From: an uncultured Subdoligranulum sp.
GTDB lineage: Bacteria; Bacillota; Clostridia; Oscillospirales; Ruminococcaceae
Reading direction: 5' to 3'
NCBI GenBank assembly: GCA_945830575.1
Contig: CALZZE010000004.1
Span: 62,001-126,000 of the forward strand
DNA length: 64,000 bases
The position numbers and the translations under genes were made by a program. The notes beneath the pieces are model-generated. The model was not told where the DNA came from. It did no database searches and saw only the letters and a program-made list of their open reading frames with translations. Below are positions 35,165 through 43,714 of this stretch, piece by piece. Within the stretch, counting starts at the first letter, position 1. Each line of letters opens with the position of its first letter.

Positions 35165-36108
35165 AGTGCTATCATCCTTTTTGCGTCTTCCAAACTCACA
35201 AATACCGTTTCCTCCGCTGCGGTAAAGCCCCGCAGCACCCAGCTTTGCACCGTCACCGCCCGCTTGAACCGGAACGGCAGACAGAAATTCAGCACCTCGC
35301 CGGGCATGGTGCGCTCTAAAATCACCGCACCGGGGAACAAAGCGGCGTAGTCCGTTTCGTCCCGGGGATGGGTCTTGATAAACAGCGGCGCTTCGCAGTA
35401 TTTTGCCGCTACCGCCTGAAACATCGCGTCCTGCTCCGCCTGCGTCATCAGCCCGTCCAGCACAAAGCTGCGGGGCAGAAGCAGCGTGGCGCCCTCGGCG
35501 GATTCCGGCAGCGGCCGGGTGAGGAACACCCGGCGCACCGCGGCCTTTTCTGCCTCCGTCAGGTTCGCCAGCAGCGCCTTTTTGGAGAAGGTGGCCAGCT
35601 TTTCCCGGGGGAACAGCGTACACTGCTCCGCGTCCTCGCTCTCCACCGTTTGGCACTGGGGCGCGTCCCCCCAATACCGGTACAGCCCTTTGGGAGCCGC
35701 CCGCTGGGCGTCCAGCAGGTGCTGGTCCGGGTCCAGCGTGCCGCCCACCGTGTCCTCACATAAGGTATAGGGGGCATTGCAGTCCTGCAAATAGCGGCCC
35801 AGGGCGCTCCAGTCGTTGCTGATATAAATATGGGCATAGTCCACAGGATTCAGCCGCCAGCCGCAGTTTTTTTCAAAGGCCCGGCGGTTGCGGGCGTGGG
35901 CGAAGGGGCCGGACACCGTGCCCGGCCACAGGCTCTCGTCCACCACCGTCACGGCGTTTGCCGCCCCGGCGGCCTGCAGCCGCCCGCCCAGCGCGGCCGC
36001 ATCAGGGATGCCGGCGGTCAGCACAAAATCCGCGCCGCCCGCCCGCAGCGCCCGCACCAGCGCGATGAGCACCTGATACGCCGTGTGGCAGATAAACAAA
36101 TCAGCCAT
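35161..36108 (-). CDS. GT52-like CMP-ketosugar transferase
   Basis: A 315-residue protein beginning ADLFICHTAYQVLIAL, with a mid-protein TLCEDTVGG and late FIKTHPRDE. These features resemble family GT52 (lipooligosaccharide sialyltransferases), which use CMP-sialic acid. Given the linked KdsB-like gene, a CMP-Kdo-type donor is more likely here. Its ATG lies 8 bases inside the end of wzt, so translation is coupled to the exporter. Confidence 0.78.
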   Translation of the reverse strand: MADLFICHTAYQVLIALVRALRAGGADFVLTAGIPDAAALGGRLQAAGAANAVTVVDESLWPGTVSGPFAHARNRRAFEKNCGWRLNPVDYAHIYISNDWSALGRYLQDCNAPYTLCEDTVGGTLDPDQHLLDAQRAAPKGLYRYWGDAPQCQTVESEDAEQCTLFPREKLATFSKKALLANLTEAEKAAVRRVFLTRPLPESAEGATLLLPRSFVLDGLMTQAEQDAMFQAVAAKYCEAPLFIKTHPRDETDYAALFPGAVILERTMPGEVLNFCLPFRFKRAVTVQSWVLRGFTAAEETVFVSLEDAKRMIAL

Positions 36109-37384
36109 GGGAGGCCACCACCTTCACCGGCGGGAAGTGGATGCGCCCCCACCCGGCCGCCCATTCCGGCATGGCCAGATCGGCACTGGTCACCTCAAAG
36201 GCAAACTCGGTCACCGGCTTGTCCAGACACACCGCCTGCGCCAGCGAACCGTCAAAAATATCCACGTAGAAGAAATACTGCCCCTCGCCCAGCAGGCTGG
36301 GGTCAAAGGTGAAATCGGTGGTGTACAGGTGTCCCGGCTCCGCCGCGCCCAAGTCCACCGGGTGGGTGATGCCCACCGGCGTGGAATCCCGGAAATGCAG
36401 GTTCAGCTTCATGTGGACCCCCGCAAATGGCTCCGACACCCGCCATGTGATGCGTACCTTCACCAGCTCATCGTCCTGAAACACGCTGGATTCCTTGCCC
36501 ACAAAGTCGAGGCTTTCCAGCCGCAGCCGCTTGCCGGCGCTGCCCGTCATGCGGGACACATCGGTCAGGTCGTAGTGGGTCACGTTCACGTCGGTGGTTT
36601 CCATGTACACCGCGATGGCCTGTTCCACGTCGCCGTCAAAAATCACACGGCCCTTGTCCAGCACCACGCAGCGGGTACACAGCTGCCGGATGGTGGACAT
36701 GTTGTGGGACACGTACAGCACGGTGCGGCCCTCCTGACCGGCCACATCGCTCATTTTGCCAAGGCATTTCTGCTGGAATTTCATGTCGCCCACCGCCAGC
36801 ACCTCGTCCATGACGAGAATTTCGCTGTCCAGATGGGCCGCCACCGCAAAGGCCAGCTTGACGAACATGCCGCTGGAATACCGCTTGACAGGGGTGTCAA
36901 TGAACTCGCCGCACTCGGAAAATTCGATGATTTCCGGCAGCTTGGCGTCAATTTCCGCCTTGGTCATGCCCAAAATCGCGCCGTTCATGTAGATGTTTTC
37001 CCGGCCGGTCATCTCGTTGTTGAAGCCGGTGCCCACCTCCAGCATGGAGGCCACCCGCCCCCGCAGCCGGATCTCGCCCTCGGTGGGGGCGGTGATGCGG
37101 GACAGGATTTTGAGCAGCGTGGATTTGCCCGCGCCGTTACGGCCGATGATGCCCAGAGCCTCGCCCTTGTAGACGGTCAGATCCACGCCGTTGAGCGCCA
37201 TAAAGGTCTGGCCGAACAGCCGCGCATCGGTGCCGATGACGGTGTTGGGATCCTCCTTGCCGCGCACTCTCGCCCACCAGCTTTGCAGGTCATGGGTGAG
37301 GGTGCCGCCGCCGATCTGGCCCAGCTTGTACTGCTTTTTCAGCCCGGAAATCTCGATGACAGGCTGTTTTTTGGTTCCTTGCAT
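36101..37384 (-). CDS. wzt: Polysaccharide ABC exporter ATPase with C-terminal glycan-binding domain
   Basis: A 427-residue Wzt/TagH-type ATPase. Walker A GRNGAGKST is at 81-89, signature KRYSSGMFVKLAFA and Walker B LVMDEVLAVGD follow. Residues from about 265 form an extra beta-sandwich like Wzt-C, which in O-antigen exporters binds the capped end of the polymer before export. The presence of that domain suggests that this glycan carries a terminal mark recognised for export. Partner permease lies 10 bases upstream. Confidence 0.93.
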   Translation of the reverse strand: MQGTKKQPVIEISGLKKQYKLGQIGGGTLTHDLQSWWARVRGKEDPNTVIGTDARLFGQTFMALNGVDLTVYKGEALGIIGRNGAGKSTLLKILSRITAPTEGEIRLRGRVASMLEVGTGFNNEMTGRENIYMNGAILGMTKAEIDAKLPEIIEFSECGEFIDTPVKRYSSGMFVKLAFAVAAHLDSEILVMDEVLAVGDMKFQQKCLGKMSDVAGQEGRTVLYVSHNMSTIRQLCTRCVVLDKGRVIFDGDVEQAIAVYMETTDVNVTHYDLTDVSRMTGSAGKRLRLESLDFVGKESSVFQDDELVKVRITWRVSEPFAGVHMKLNLHFRDSTPVGITHPVDLGAAEPGHLYTTDFTFDPSLLGEGQYFFYVDIFDGSLAQAVCLDKPVTEFAFEVTSADLAMPEWAAGWGRIHFPPVKVVASHG

Positions 37385-37394
37385 CGCGCCCTCC

Positions 37395-38273
37395 TTACAC
37401 CGTGTCCATAAAGGTCTTTTCGATGCGGCTGAACAAAATCACGCCCAGCACCAGCGCCGCCGCCGTGAACACAAGGCTGTACACCAGCCCGCCCGCCTGC
37501 ACCGTGCCGGTGCCGAGGGTAGCGGTGCGGAAAATCTCGATGGGGGCGGTCATGGGGTTGAGCTGCATCAGCGCCTGCAGGCGGGGGCTGCCGTCCAGCA
37601 TGGACAGGGGATACACCACAGGGGAGGCGTACATCCACAGCTGCACGCCGAAGCCCACGGCGATGGCAAGGTCGCGGTATTTGGTGGTGAGGGCAGACAC
37701 GATGATGCCCACGCCCAGCCCCAGCAGCATGACCTGCAGCACCACCAGCGGCACCGCCAGCAGCCACGGGGTGAGGTGCATCTGCGCCCCGGTGAGCAGG
37801 AAATACACCCAGAACGCCGCAAACATGGCGCTTTGGATGAGGAAGTTGATGAGGCTGGTGAGCACCTGACTGATGGGCATGGTGAGCCGCGGGAAATACA
37901 CCTTGCCGAACACCTGCGCGTTGGCCACAAAGGTGTTGGCGGTGTTGTTGATGCAGTTGGCAAAAAACGTCCACAACGTGTTGCCCGCCATGTAGAACAG
38001 GAAGGCGGGGGTGCCGTCGGTGGAAAGCCCCGCCAGATTGCCGAACACCAGATTGAAGATGACGGTGGTGATGAGCGGGTTCAGAATGATCCACGCGGGG
38101 CCGAGGATGGTCTGCTTGTACAGCACCGTGAAGTTGCGCTTGACAAACATGACCGTCAGGTCTCGGTACTGCCACAGCTCGTGGAGGTCAATGTCGAACC
38201 AGCCGGTGCGGGGACGGATGACGGTGGTCCATTCCCCGTCCGCCTGCGGGGTGTTTTGGGTGTATTCAGCCAT
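37395..38273 (-). CDS. wzm: Polysaccharide ABC exporter permease
   Basis: A 292-residue ABC-2 type permease with about six helices. The N-terminal amphipathic part DLHELWQYRDLTVMFVKRNF and the LGPAWIILNPL motif are typical of Wzm/TagG/RfbA proteins. I choose the ATG at 38273 (AAAGGA 9 nt upstream) over a GTG at 38279. It is the first gene of the ten-gene leftward operon and pairs with wzt to move a lipid-linked polymer out. Confidence 0.93.
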   Translation of the reverse strand: MAEYTQNTPQADGEWTTVIRPRTGWFDIDLHELWQYRDLTVMFVKRNFTVLYKQTILGPAWIILNPLITTVIFNLVFGNLAGLSTDGTPAFLFYMAGNTLWTFFANCINNTANTFVANAQVFGKVYFPRLTMPISQVLTSLINFLIQSAMFAAFWVYFLLTGAQMHLTPWLLAVPLVVLQVMLLGLGVGIIVSALTTKYRDLAIAVGFGVQLWMYASPVVYPLSMLDGSPRLQALMQLNPMTAPIEIFRTATLGTGTVQAGGLVYSLVFTAAALVLGVILFSRIEKTFMDTV

Positions 38274-38305
38274 AGACACAATTCCTTTATTGTATAGTTA
38301 GCAGC

Positions 38306-38334
38306 ATTATACCATAAAGAGAGGGAAAAGACAA
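38306..38334 (-). promoter_or_regulatory. Promoter of the surface polysaccharide operon
   Basis: On the minus strand TTGTCT (38329-38334), 17 bp, TATAAT (38306-38311). The -35 lies directly after the stop of the phosphofructokinase gene (38336), and no terminator is seen between them, so read-through from that gene is also possible. Confidence 0.82.
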
Positions 38335-38335
38335 A

Positions 38336-39562
38336 TCAAAGATGGATGTGCCGGGGTACGCCGTTGATGTAGATGGGGGTCAGCTCCGCCTGGATCAGCG
38401 GGCGGGCGTACCGCTCAAAGCCGGCGGTCACATGCATGCCGTCGGGGGCGATCCACTCATCGGGGACCTTCTTCTCCAGATTCGCCACTGCAGACACGTC
38501 CACCAGCGCGGTGTCGCACTGGTAGGGCGCACTGCTGCGGCGCACCAGCGCACACATTTTGGCGGTGTCGCCGTTGGCCGCCGCCTGCACCGCGCAGCCG
38601 CCCACCTGATAGGCCTCGGTGATGTCGGTGCGGCTGGCAAGGTGGCTGGCACAGCGCTGCAACGTGGAAAATTCAATGGCGCGGGTCTTGCAGCCCAGCC
38701 TGGTGCGGATGAGGTCAGCCAGATACCGGCTGGTGCCGCTTAAAATGGCCTTGTGGCCGAAGGCGTCCAGCTGGTCGGCGGTGGAGACCAGATCGCACAA
38801 AAACGCGCCGTCCTTGTTCTTCACGCCCTCGCTCACCGCAATGACCACGTTGGAGTAGGTCTTTTCCACCTGCGACACCTTCTGCAAAAAGGCGTCCTCG
38901 TCAAAGGTGCGCTCCGGCAGCAGAATGATGCTGGGGCCGCCGCAGTCCGGCCCCGCCGCCAGCGATGCCGCGCCCGCCAGCCAGCCGGTGTGCCGGCCCA
39001 TGATCTCCGCCACCGTCACGCTGCGCAGGTCGTAGACGCTGGAATCGCAGATGACTTCCTTTAATATAGTGGCGATGTATTTGGCCGCCGAGCCGTAGCC
39101 GGGGGTGTGGTCGGTGTGCATCAGGTCGTTGTCGATGGTCTTGGGCACCCCAATGAACCGGATGTCACTGCCCACCGCCGCGCCGTAGGCCGCCAGCTTG
39201 GCGATGGTGTCCATGGAATCGTTGCCGCCGATGTAGAACACCGCACTGATTTTGTACTGCGCAAACAGCGCAAACAGCGTCTGGTAGGGGCGCTCGTCCT
39301 CCGCGGGGGCGGGCAGCTTGCACCGGCAGGAGCCTAAAAAGCTGGACGGCGTGCGCTTGAGCAGCTCGATCTGCAGCGGATCCGCAAACAGCGGGTCCAT
39401 CTCCACCAGCTTGCCCTGCAAAAGCCCCTCGATGCCGAACTGCATGCCGTACACGTGGGGTGCGCCCAGCGCCTTGGCGGTCTCGTACACGCCCGCCAGA
39501 CTGGAATTGATGACCGCCGTCGGCCCGCCGGACTGCCCCACCAAAATATTCCCAAGAGCCAT
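38336..39562 (-). CDS. pfp: 6-phosphofructokinase, pyrophosphate-dependent type
   Basis: A 408-residue phosphofructokinase. The donor loop reads GGNDSMDT, not the GGDGS of ATP enzymes, and is followed by VPKTIDNDL, a combination of the pyrophosphate-using group. Substrate motifs MGRHTGWLAG and PERTF are intact. It would phosphorylate fructose 6-phosphate reversibly, saving ATP in fermentation. AAGGAG lies 7 bases before the ATG. It starts 12 bases after the Cof-type phosphatase on the same strand. Confidence 0.9.
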   Translation of the reverse strand: MALGNILVGQSGGPTAVINSSLAGVYETAKALGAPHVYGMQFGIEGLLQGKLVEMDPLFADPLQIELLKRTPSSFLGSCRCKLPAPAEDERPYQTLFALFAQYKISAVFYIGGNDSMDTIAKLAAYGAAVGSDIRFIGVPKTIDNDLMHTDHTPGYGSAAKYIATILKEVICDSSVYDLRSVTVAEIMGRHTGWLAGAASLAAGPDCGGPSIILLPERTFDEDAFLQKVSQVEKTYSNVVIAVSEGVKNKDGAFLCDLVSTADQLDAFGHKAILSGTSRYLADLIRTRLGCKTRAIEFSTLQRCASHLASRTDITEAYQVGGCAVQAAANGDTAKMCALVRRSSAPYQCDTALVDVSAVANLEKKVPDEWIAPDGMHVTAGFERYARPLIQAELTPIYINGVPRHIHL

Positions 39563-39574
39563 AATTTTTCCTCC

Positions 39575-40396
39575 TTATAACGCGTATTTTTCAATCGCGA
39601 GGGCCACGCCGTCGTGATTGTTGTCCTGTGTGATGACCTTCGCCGCCGCCTTCACCGGCTCGGTGGCGTTGCCCATGGCGACCCCCAGCCCCGCCAGCTG
39701 GATCATCGTCAGGTCGTTGCCGGAATCCCCGCAGGCCATCACCTGCGCCGGCTCCAGGCCCAGCACGCGGGCCAGCGCCAGCAGGCCGGTGCCCTTGCTC
39801 ACGCCGGGGGCGTTCACCTCCAGATTACAGGCAAGGCTGGTGGTGATTTCCACATCGGGGAACCGCTCCGCCACCGCCTGCCACGCCGCGTCCCGCACCG
39901 CCAGCGTGGGGTACAGGATGCTGAACTTCTCCACCCGGTCGGCGTGCTCCCGGATGGCCTGCTGCATATCCTCCACCAGCACGCGGGAGCTGCGGATGTA
40001 TTCCCGCAGATTCTCCGGCACAAACTGCATACATTCCTCAAGCCCCTCCCGGGTGCTGTAGCTTCTGCCGTCCAGGAACAGGCTGAACTGCCCGCCGAAA
40101 GGCTCCAGCAGGTCGTACAATTCGGCGGCCTGCCGGAGGTCAAAGCACTGGGAAACCAGCGTCTGCCCGGTTTGCAGGTCGGCCACGGTGGCCCCGTTGC
40201 TGGTGAGCGCATACCGCACGCCGGGCATGTGCAAAAACTGCTCCGGCACGCCCTCCACGGTGCGCCCGGTGGCGGGCACCACCGCAATGCCCTTGTCCAG
40301 CGCGGCGCGCATCGCCGCCAGTGTGCGGGGGGAAATGTTCTTTTTATCGTCAAAAACCGTGCCGTCCAAGTCCAGCGCGATGAGGCGGATGTCCAT
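39575..40396 (-). CDS. Cof-type HAD-IIB sugar phosphatase
   Basis: A 273-residue HAD-IIB hydrolase: IALDLDGTVFDDKKNI, TSNGA, K in VSKGTGL, and ACGDSGNDLTM followed by VAMGNA. The cap of about 100 residues sits between motifs II and III. Family members dephosphorylate sugar phosphates or flavins. It is the first gene of a two-gene unit with pfp and uses the left half of a divergent promoter pair. Confidence 0.93.
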   Translation of the reverse strand: MDIRLIALDLDGTVFDDKKNISPRTLAAMRAALDKGIAVVPATGRTVEGVPEQFLHMPGVRYALTSNGATVADLQTGQTLVSQCFDLRQAAELYDLLEPFGGQFSLFLDGRSYSTREGLEECMQFVPENLREYIRSSRVLVEDMQQAIREHADRVEKFSILYPTLAVRDAAWQAVAERFPDVEITTSLACNLEVNAPGVSKGTGLLALARVLGLEPAQVMACGDSGNDLTMIQLAGLGVAMGNATEPVKAAAKVITQDNNHDGVALAIEKYAL

Positions 40397-40438
40397 ATGT
40401 ATTCTGTCCTTTCCCTGTTACCTATTATTCCAGCTTTT

Positions 40439-40490
40439 ATTGTACCCCAAACCGAAAGGAATTGCAATATGAGAAACGATGCGGTACAAT
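40439..40490. promoter_or_regulatory. Divergent promoters sharing one self-complementary -35 box
   Basis: TTGCAA at 40462-40467 reads the same on both strands. To the right, 17 bp away, is TACAAT (40485-40490) for the DUF1624 gene. To the left, also 17 bp away, is TACAAT on the minus strand (40439-40444) for the Cof-pfp unit. Boxes and spacers are identical both ways. Confidence 0.85.
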
Positions 40491-40507
40491 GGTTTTGAGG
40501 TGAGAGT

Positions 40508-41239
40508 ATGAAAAACCGCATCTGGGCCGTGGACGCGCTGCGGGGTCTGGCGCTGCTCAACATGCTGGCCTACCACGCCATGTACGACTGGGTGTATATT
40601 TTCGGCCACCCAAGCGGCTGGTACGATATCTTTTCCACGCCTTGCCATGTGTGGCAGCAGTACATCTGCTGGAGCTTTCTGCTGCTGTCCGGCTACAGCT
40701 TTTCCCTTGCGAAAAACCCTTGGAAAAACGGCCTTGTCACCGCCGGGTGCGCGGTGGTTTTAAGCGCTGTGACGATTCTTTTTATGCCGGGGGAGGCCAT
40801 CTGGTTCGGGGTGCTGCACCTCAACGCCTGCGCGGTGCTGCTCACCTGCCTTGTGCGCCCGGCGCTGGAACGCCTGCCCGCCGCCCCGGCGCTGGCGGGC
40901 TGCGCCGCGCTGTTCGCCCTCACCAACCAGCTGCCGTGGGGGTATCTGGGGTTCGAGCGCTGGCATCTGGCGGCGGTGCCCGACGCGCTGTATCGGGCCA
41001 ATCTGTTCTGGCTGGGCCTGCCGGACCTGACCCGCTTTGCCTCGGCGGATTACTTCCCGCTGCTGCCGTGGGTGTTCCTGTTCTGGTGCGGCGTGTTCGC
41101 CGCCCGGCTCTGGCGCCCTGCGCCCGGTGCACCGCCCAGAGCGCTGGCGCCGCTGTGCGCCATCGGGAGGCACACGCTGCCGCTGTACATGCTCCATCAG
41201 CCGGTGATCTACGGCGCGCTGTGGCTGCTGCATTTGTGA
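40508..41239 (+). CDS. DUF1624 / heparan-alpha-glucosaminide N-acetyltransferase-like membrane protein
   Basis: A 243-residue protein with six to seven helices. The opening RIWAVDALRGLALLNMLAYH is the family signature, and GRHTLPLYMLHQPVIYG near the C-terminus is the usual closing motif. Relatives are acyltransferases that may move acetyl groups across the membrane to sugars; the function of the bacterial DUF1624 group is not proven. The ATG follows GAGGTGAGAGT. Confidence 0.88.
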   Translation: MKNRIWAVDALRGLALLNMLAYHAMYDWVYIFGHPSGWYDIFSTPCHVWQQYICWSFLLLSGYSFSLAKNPWKNGLVTAGCAVVLSAVTILFMPGEAIWFGVLHLNACAVLLTCLVRPALERLPAAPALAGCAALFALTNQLPWGYLGFERWHLAAVPDALYRANLFWLGLPDLTRFASADYFPLLPWVFLFWCGVFAARLWRPAPGAPPRALAPLCAIGRHTLPLYMLHQPVIYGALWLLHL

Positions 41240-41276
41240 ACATTTTTGAAATTTGTCCCAAGCAGGCAAAAAACGG

Positions 41277-41306
41277 TTGACATTTGCCATGGACATATAG
41301 TATAAT
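41277..41306 (+). promoter_or_regulatory. Consensus promoter of rpsU
   Basis: TTGACA (41277-41282) and TATAAT (41301-41306), both perfect, 18 bp apart. The leader to the ATG at 41376 is about 62 nt. Confidence 0.92.
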
Positions 41307-41375
41307 CTCTGTTACTGGTTAATATATTTTTATTTGACCGGCAAACTCCTGTCTCAGGCCAAGGGAGGGAAAAAG

Positions 41376-41552
41376 ATGTCGGAGATCCGTGTCAAGGAGG
41401 GCGAGTCCCTCGAGAGCGCCCTGCGCCGTTTTAAGCGCAGCACTGCCCGCAGCGGTGTTCTTGCTGAGGTGCGCAAGCGCGAGGCGTATGAAAAGCCGTC
41501 CGTGCGCCGCAAGAAGAAGTCCGAAGCCGCCCGCAAGCGCAAGTACAAGTAA
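41376..41552 (+). CDS. rpsU: 30S ribosomal protein S21
   Basis: A 58-residue basic protein with [18 protein letters not shown] and the Lys/Arg-rich C-terminus of S21. The ATG at 41376 follows GGGAGG; the longer frame upstream is leader. S21 helps the small subunit engage the ribosome binding site. Codon use is of the highly expressed kind. Confidence 0.97.
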   Translation: MSEIRVKEGESLESALRRFKRSTARSGVLAEVRKREAYEKPSVRRKKKSEAARKRKYK

Positions 41553-41583
41553 GAATTCCTTTTTTGACTTACGCAGCAAACTA

Positions 41584-41619
41584 TGCCGACTCGCGCCAGC
41601 GGGCCGGCATTTGTTGTTT
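41584..41619 (+). terminator. Terminator after rpsU
   Basis: An 11-pair stem with one mismatch (41584-41594 with 41599-41609) and a 4-nt loop, followed by TTTGTTGTTT. The ribosome site of yqeG begins at the end of this tail, so part of the transcription must pass. Confidence 0.72.
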
Positions 41620-41633
41620 GGAGGTTCCCCGCC

Positions 41634-42140
41634 ATGCTTCTCACCCCGGACTATATTTTCAAATCCATCGAGTGCATCTCCCCGGATTTTCTGCGGGAAA
41701 AAGGCATCACCGCGCTGGTGCTGGATGTGGACAACACCCTCACCGGGGATTTCAGCCAGACGCTGGAGCCCTCGGTGCAAAAGTGGCTGGACACCATGCG
41801 CGGCGCGGGCATCAGCCTGACCATCGTGTCCAACAACACCGCCGAGCGGGTGCGCCCCTTTGCCGAAAAGGTGGGGCTGGACTTTGTGCCGCTGGCCGCC
41901 AAGCCGCTGCCGCCGGGCCTGATGGTGGCCCGCCGCCGGTTGGGGGTGCCCCGCCGCCGGATGGCCATGGTGGGCGACCAGATCTTCACCGACCGGCTGG
42001 CCGCCGGGCTGTACGGCATCCCCTGCCTGTACACCATGCCCCGGGGCGGCGACCATCAGAAGGGCGTGCAGTTCAAGCGGAAATTCGAGCCGTTCTGGAT
42101 CGCCCGCTATTATCAAAAGGGAGGGCGTCTGTATGAGTGA
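41634..42140 (+). CDS. yqeG: YqeG-family HAD-IIIA phosphatase
   Basis: A 168-residue HAD phosphatase with VLDVDNTLTGDF, VSNN, K in AAKPLPPG and VGDQIFTDRLA. YqeG homologues are widespread in Firmicutes and were linked to phosphatidylglycerophosphate dephosphorylation in plants and cyanobacteria; the bacterial substrate here is not known. The ATG at 41634 has GGAGG with 9 nt. It overlaps the next gene by 8 bases. Confidence 0.92.
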   Translation: MLLTPDYIFKSIECISPDFLREKGITALVLDVDNTLTGDFSQTLEPSVQKWLDTMRGAGISLTIVSNNTAERVRPFAEKVGLDFVPLAAKPLPPGLMVARRRLGVPRRRMAMVGDQIFTDRLAAGLYGIPCLYTMPRGGDHQKGVQFKRKFEPFWIARYYQKGGRLYE

Positions 42141-42981
42141 GCCGCGTTTCGGCCCGGCGGGCCTGTCGGACAGCTACACCGTCAAAAAATTCGATCCGCA
42201 GGCCATTGCCGCCCACACGGCGGCGCGGGGCCTCACCGCCTTCGAGTACCAGTGCGGCCGCGGCGTGCGCCTTGCCGCCGACAAGGCCGACGCGCTGGGC
42301 AGGGCCTTCGCGGAACAGGGCATCCTGCCCTCCGTCCACGCGCCCTACTATATCAGCATGAGCAGTCTGGAGGAGGACAAGCGCCTGCACAGCATCGACT
42401 ATCTGCTGCAAAGCTGCGCGTTGGTGAAACAGCTGGGCGGCAGGCGGGTCATTTTTCACGCCGGCAGCTGCGGCAAACAGAGCCGGGAGGCCGCGCTGGA
42501 AAAGGCGCTGGACACCATGGAGCGGGCGGTCAGAGCCTGCGATGAGGCGGGCTTTTCCGACTGCGTGCTCTGCCCCGAGACGATGGGAAAAATCAACCAG
42601 CTGGGCGATCTGGACGAGGTGCTGGCTCTGTGCAGCGTGGACAAGCGCATCACCCCCTGCATCGATTTCGGGCACCTGTACGCCCGCAGTCTGGGCGGCG
42701 TGGTCACCACAGAGGACTACGAGGCGATTCTGGACAAAATGGCCGCCGCGCTGGGGGACGAGCGGGCGAGGGCCTTCCACAGCCATTTCTCCCGCATCGC
42801 CTACACCAAGGGCGGCGAAAAGTGCCACCTGACCTTCGCGGACACCGAGTTCGGCCCGCCCCACCAGCCGCTCATGGCGCTGCTGCGCCGGCGCGGCCTG
42901 ACCCCCACCATCATCTGCGAGAGCGCCGGCACCCAGGCCGAGGACGCCGCTGTGCTGGCCGCCTGCTATCAAAACGGATGA
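42133..42981 (+). CDS. Endonuclease IV-like TIM-barrel protein
   Basis: A 282-residue protein with the metal-binding set of the endonuclease IV/xylose isomerase-like fold: SVHAPYYIS, IFHAGS, CPETMGK, IDFGHLYA, HSHFSRI and a late CESAG. In DNA repair such enzymes cut at abasic sites with three zinc ions. The match is good but more distant than a canonical Nfo, so a sugar isomerase-like role is not excluded. It overlaps yqeG by 8 bases. Confidence 0.82.
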   Translation: MSEPRFGPAGLSDSYTVKKFDPQAIAAHTAARGLTAFEYQCGRGVRLAADKADALGRAFAEQGILPSVHAPYYISMSSLEEDKRLHSIDYLLQSCALVKQLGGRRVIFHAGSCGKQSREAALEKALDTMERAVRACDEAGFSDCVLCPETMGKINQLGDLDEVLALCSVDKRITPCIDFGHLYARSLGGVVTTEDYEAILDKMAAALGDERARAFHSHFSRIAYTKGGEKCHLTFADTEFGPPHQPLMALLRRRGLTPTIICESAGTQAEDAAVLAACYQNG

Positions 42982-43017
42982 ATTTCCGCATTTTTCGCAA
43001 AAAATCCGCCGCAGGTC

Positions 43018-43046
43018 TTGAAAAACGCGGCATAATCGGGTAAAAT
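43018..43046 (+). promoter_or_regulatory. efp promoter
   Basis: TTGAAA (43018-43023), 17 bp, TAAAAT (43041-43046), 43 bp before the efp start. Confidence 0.72.
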
Positions 43047-43088
43047 AATGTCAGGTATGTATTTTATTTAGTTTGGAGGATACTCTAT

Positions 43089-43649
43089 ATGATTTCTGCA
43101 GGCGAATTCCGTAACGGTGTCACCTTTGAGCAGGACGGCCAGGTTCTTCAGGTCGTTGAATTTCAGCACGTGAAGCCCGGCAAGGGCGCCGCCTTCGTGC
43201 GCACCAAAACCAAGAACGTCATCACCGGTTCCGTGGTGGAAACCAGCTACAACCCCACCGCCAAGTTCCCCCAGGCCTTCATCGAGCGCCGTGAGGTCAC
43301 CTACTCCTACGAGGACGGCGGCCTGTACCACTTCCTCGATGTGGAAACCTATGACGATATCCCCGTTTCCGCCTCCGACGTGCCGGACAACTTCAAGTTC
43401 TGCAAGGAGAACGAGACCTGCAAGCTGCTGAGCTACAAGGGCAAGGTGTTCAGCGTGGAGATCCCCAACTTCATCGAGCTGGAGATCACCGCCACCGAGC
43501 CGGGCATCAAGGGCAACACCGCCACCAACACCCTCAAGCCCGCCACCGTGGAGACCGGCGCCGAGATCCGCGTGCCGCTGTTCATCAACGAGGGCGACCG
43601 CATCCGCATCGATACCCGCACCGGCGAGTATATGGAGCGCGTGAACTGA
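43089..43649 (+). CDS. efp: Elongation factor P
   Basis: A 186-residue protein of normal length with three beta-barrel domains. The tip loop PGKGAAF carries Lys32, the residue modified in many bacteria. The C-terminal signature region ends [18 protein letters not shown] rescues ribosomes stalled at polyproline. The enzymes EpmA/EpmB are not near; Firmicutes often use other modification systems. GGAGG lies upstream of the ATG. Confidence 0.98.
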   Translation: MISAGEFRNGVTFEQDGQVLQVVEFQHVKPGKGAAFVRTKTKNVITGSVVETSYNPTAKFPQAFIERREVTYSYEDGGLYHFLDVETYDDIPVSASDVPDNFKFCKENETCKLLSYKGKVFSVEIPNFIELEITATEPGIKGNTATNTLKPATVETGAEIRVPLFINEGDRIRIDTRTGEYMERVN

Positions 43650-43660
43650 TAAACCGTTTT

Positions 43661-43693
43661 CACCGGGCCAGCCCGCTGCTGTGCCCGGTGTTT
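43661..43693 (+). terminator. Weak hairpin between efp and the next gene
   Basis: An 8-bp perfect stem (43661-43668 with 43683-43690) with a 14-nt loop, then TTTC. It overlaps the leader of the following gene and may only reduce read-through. Confidence 0.4.
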
Positions 43694-43714
43694 CTGTCAA
43701 GGGAGGTACTTACA

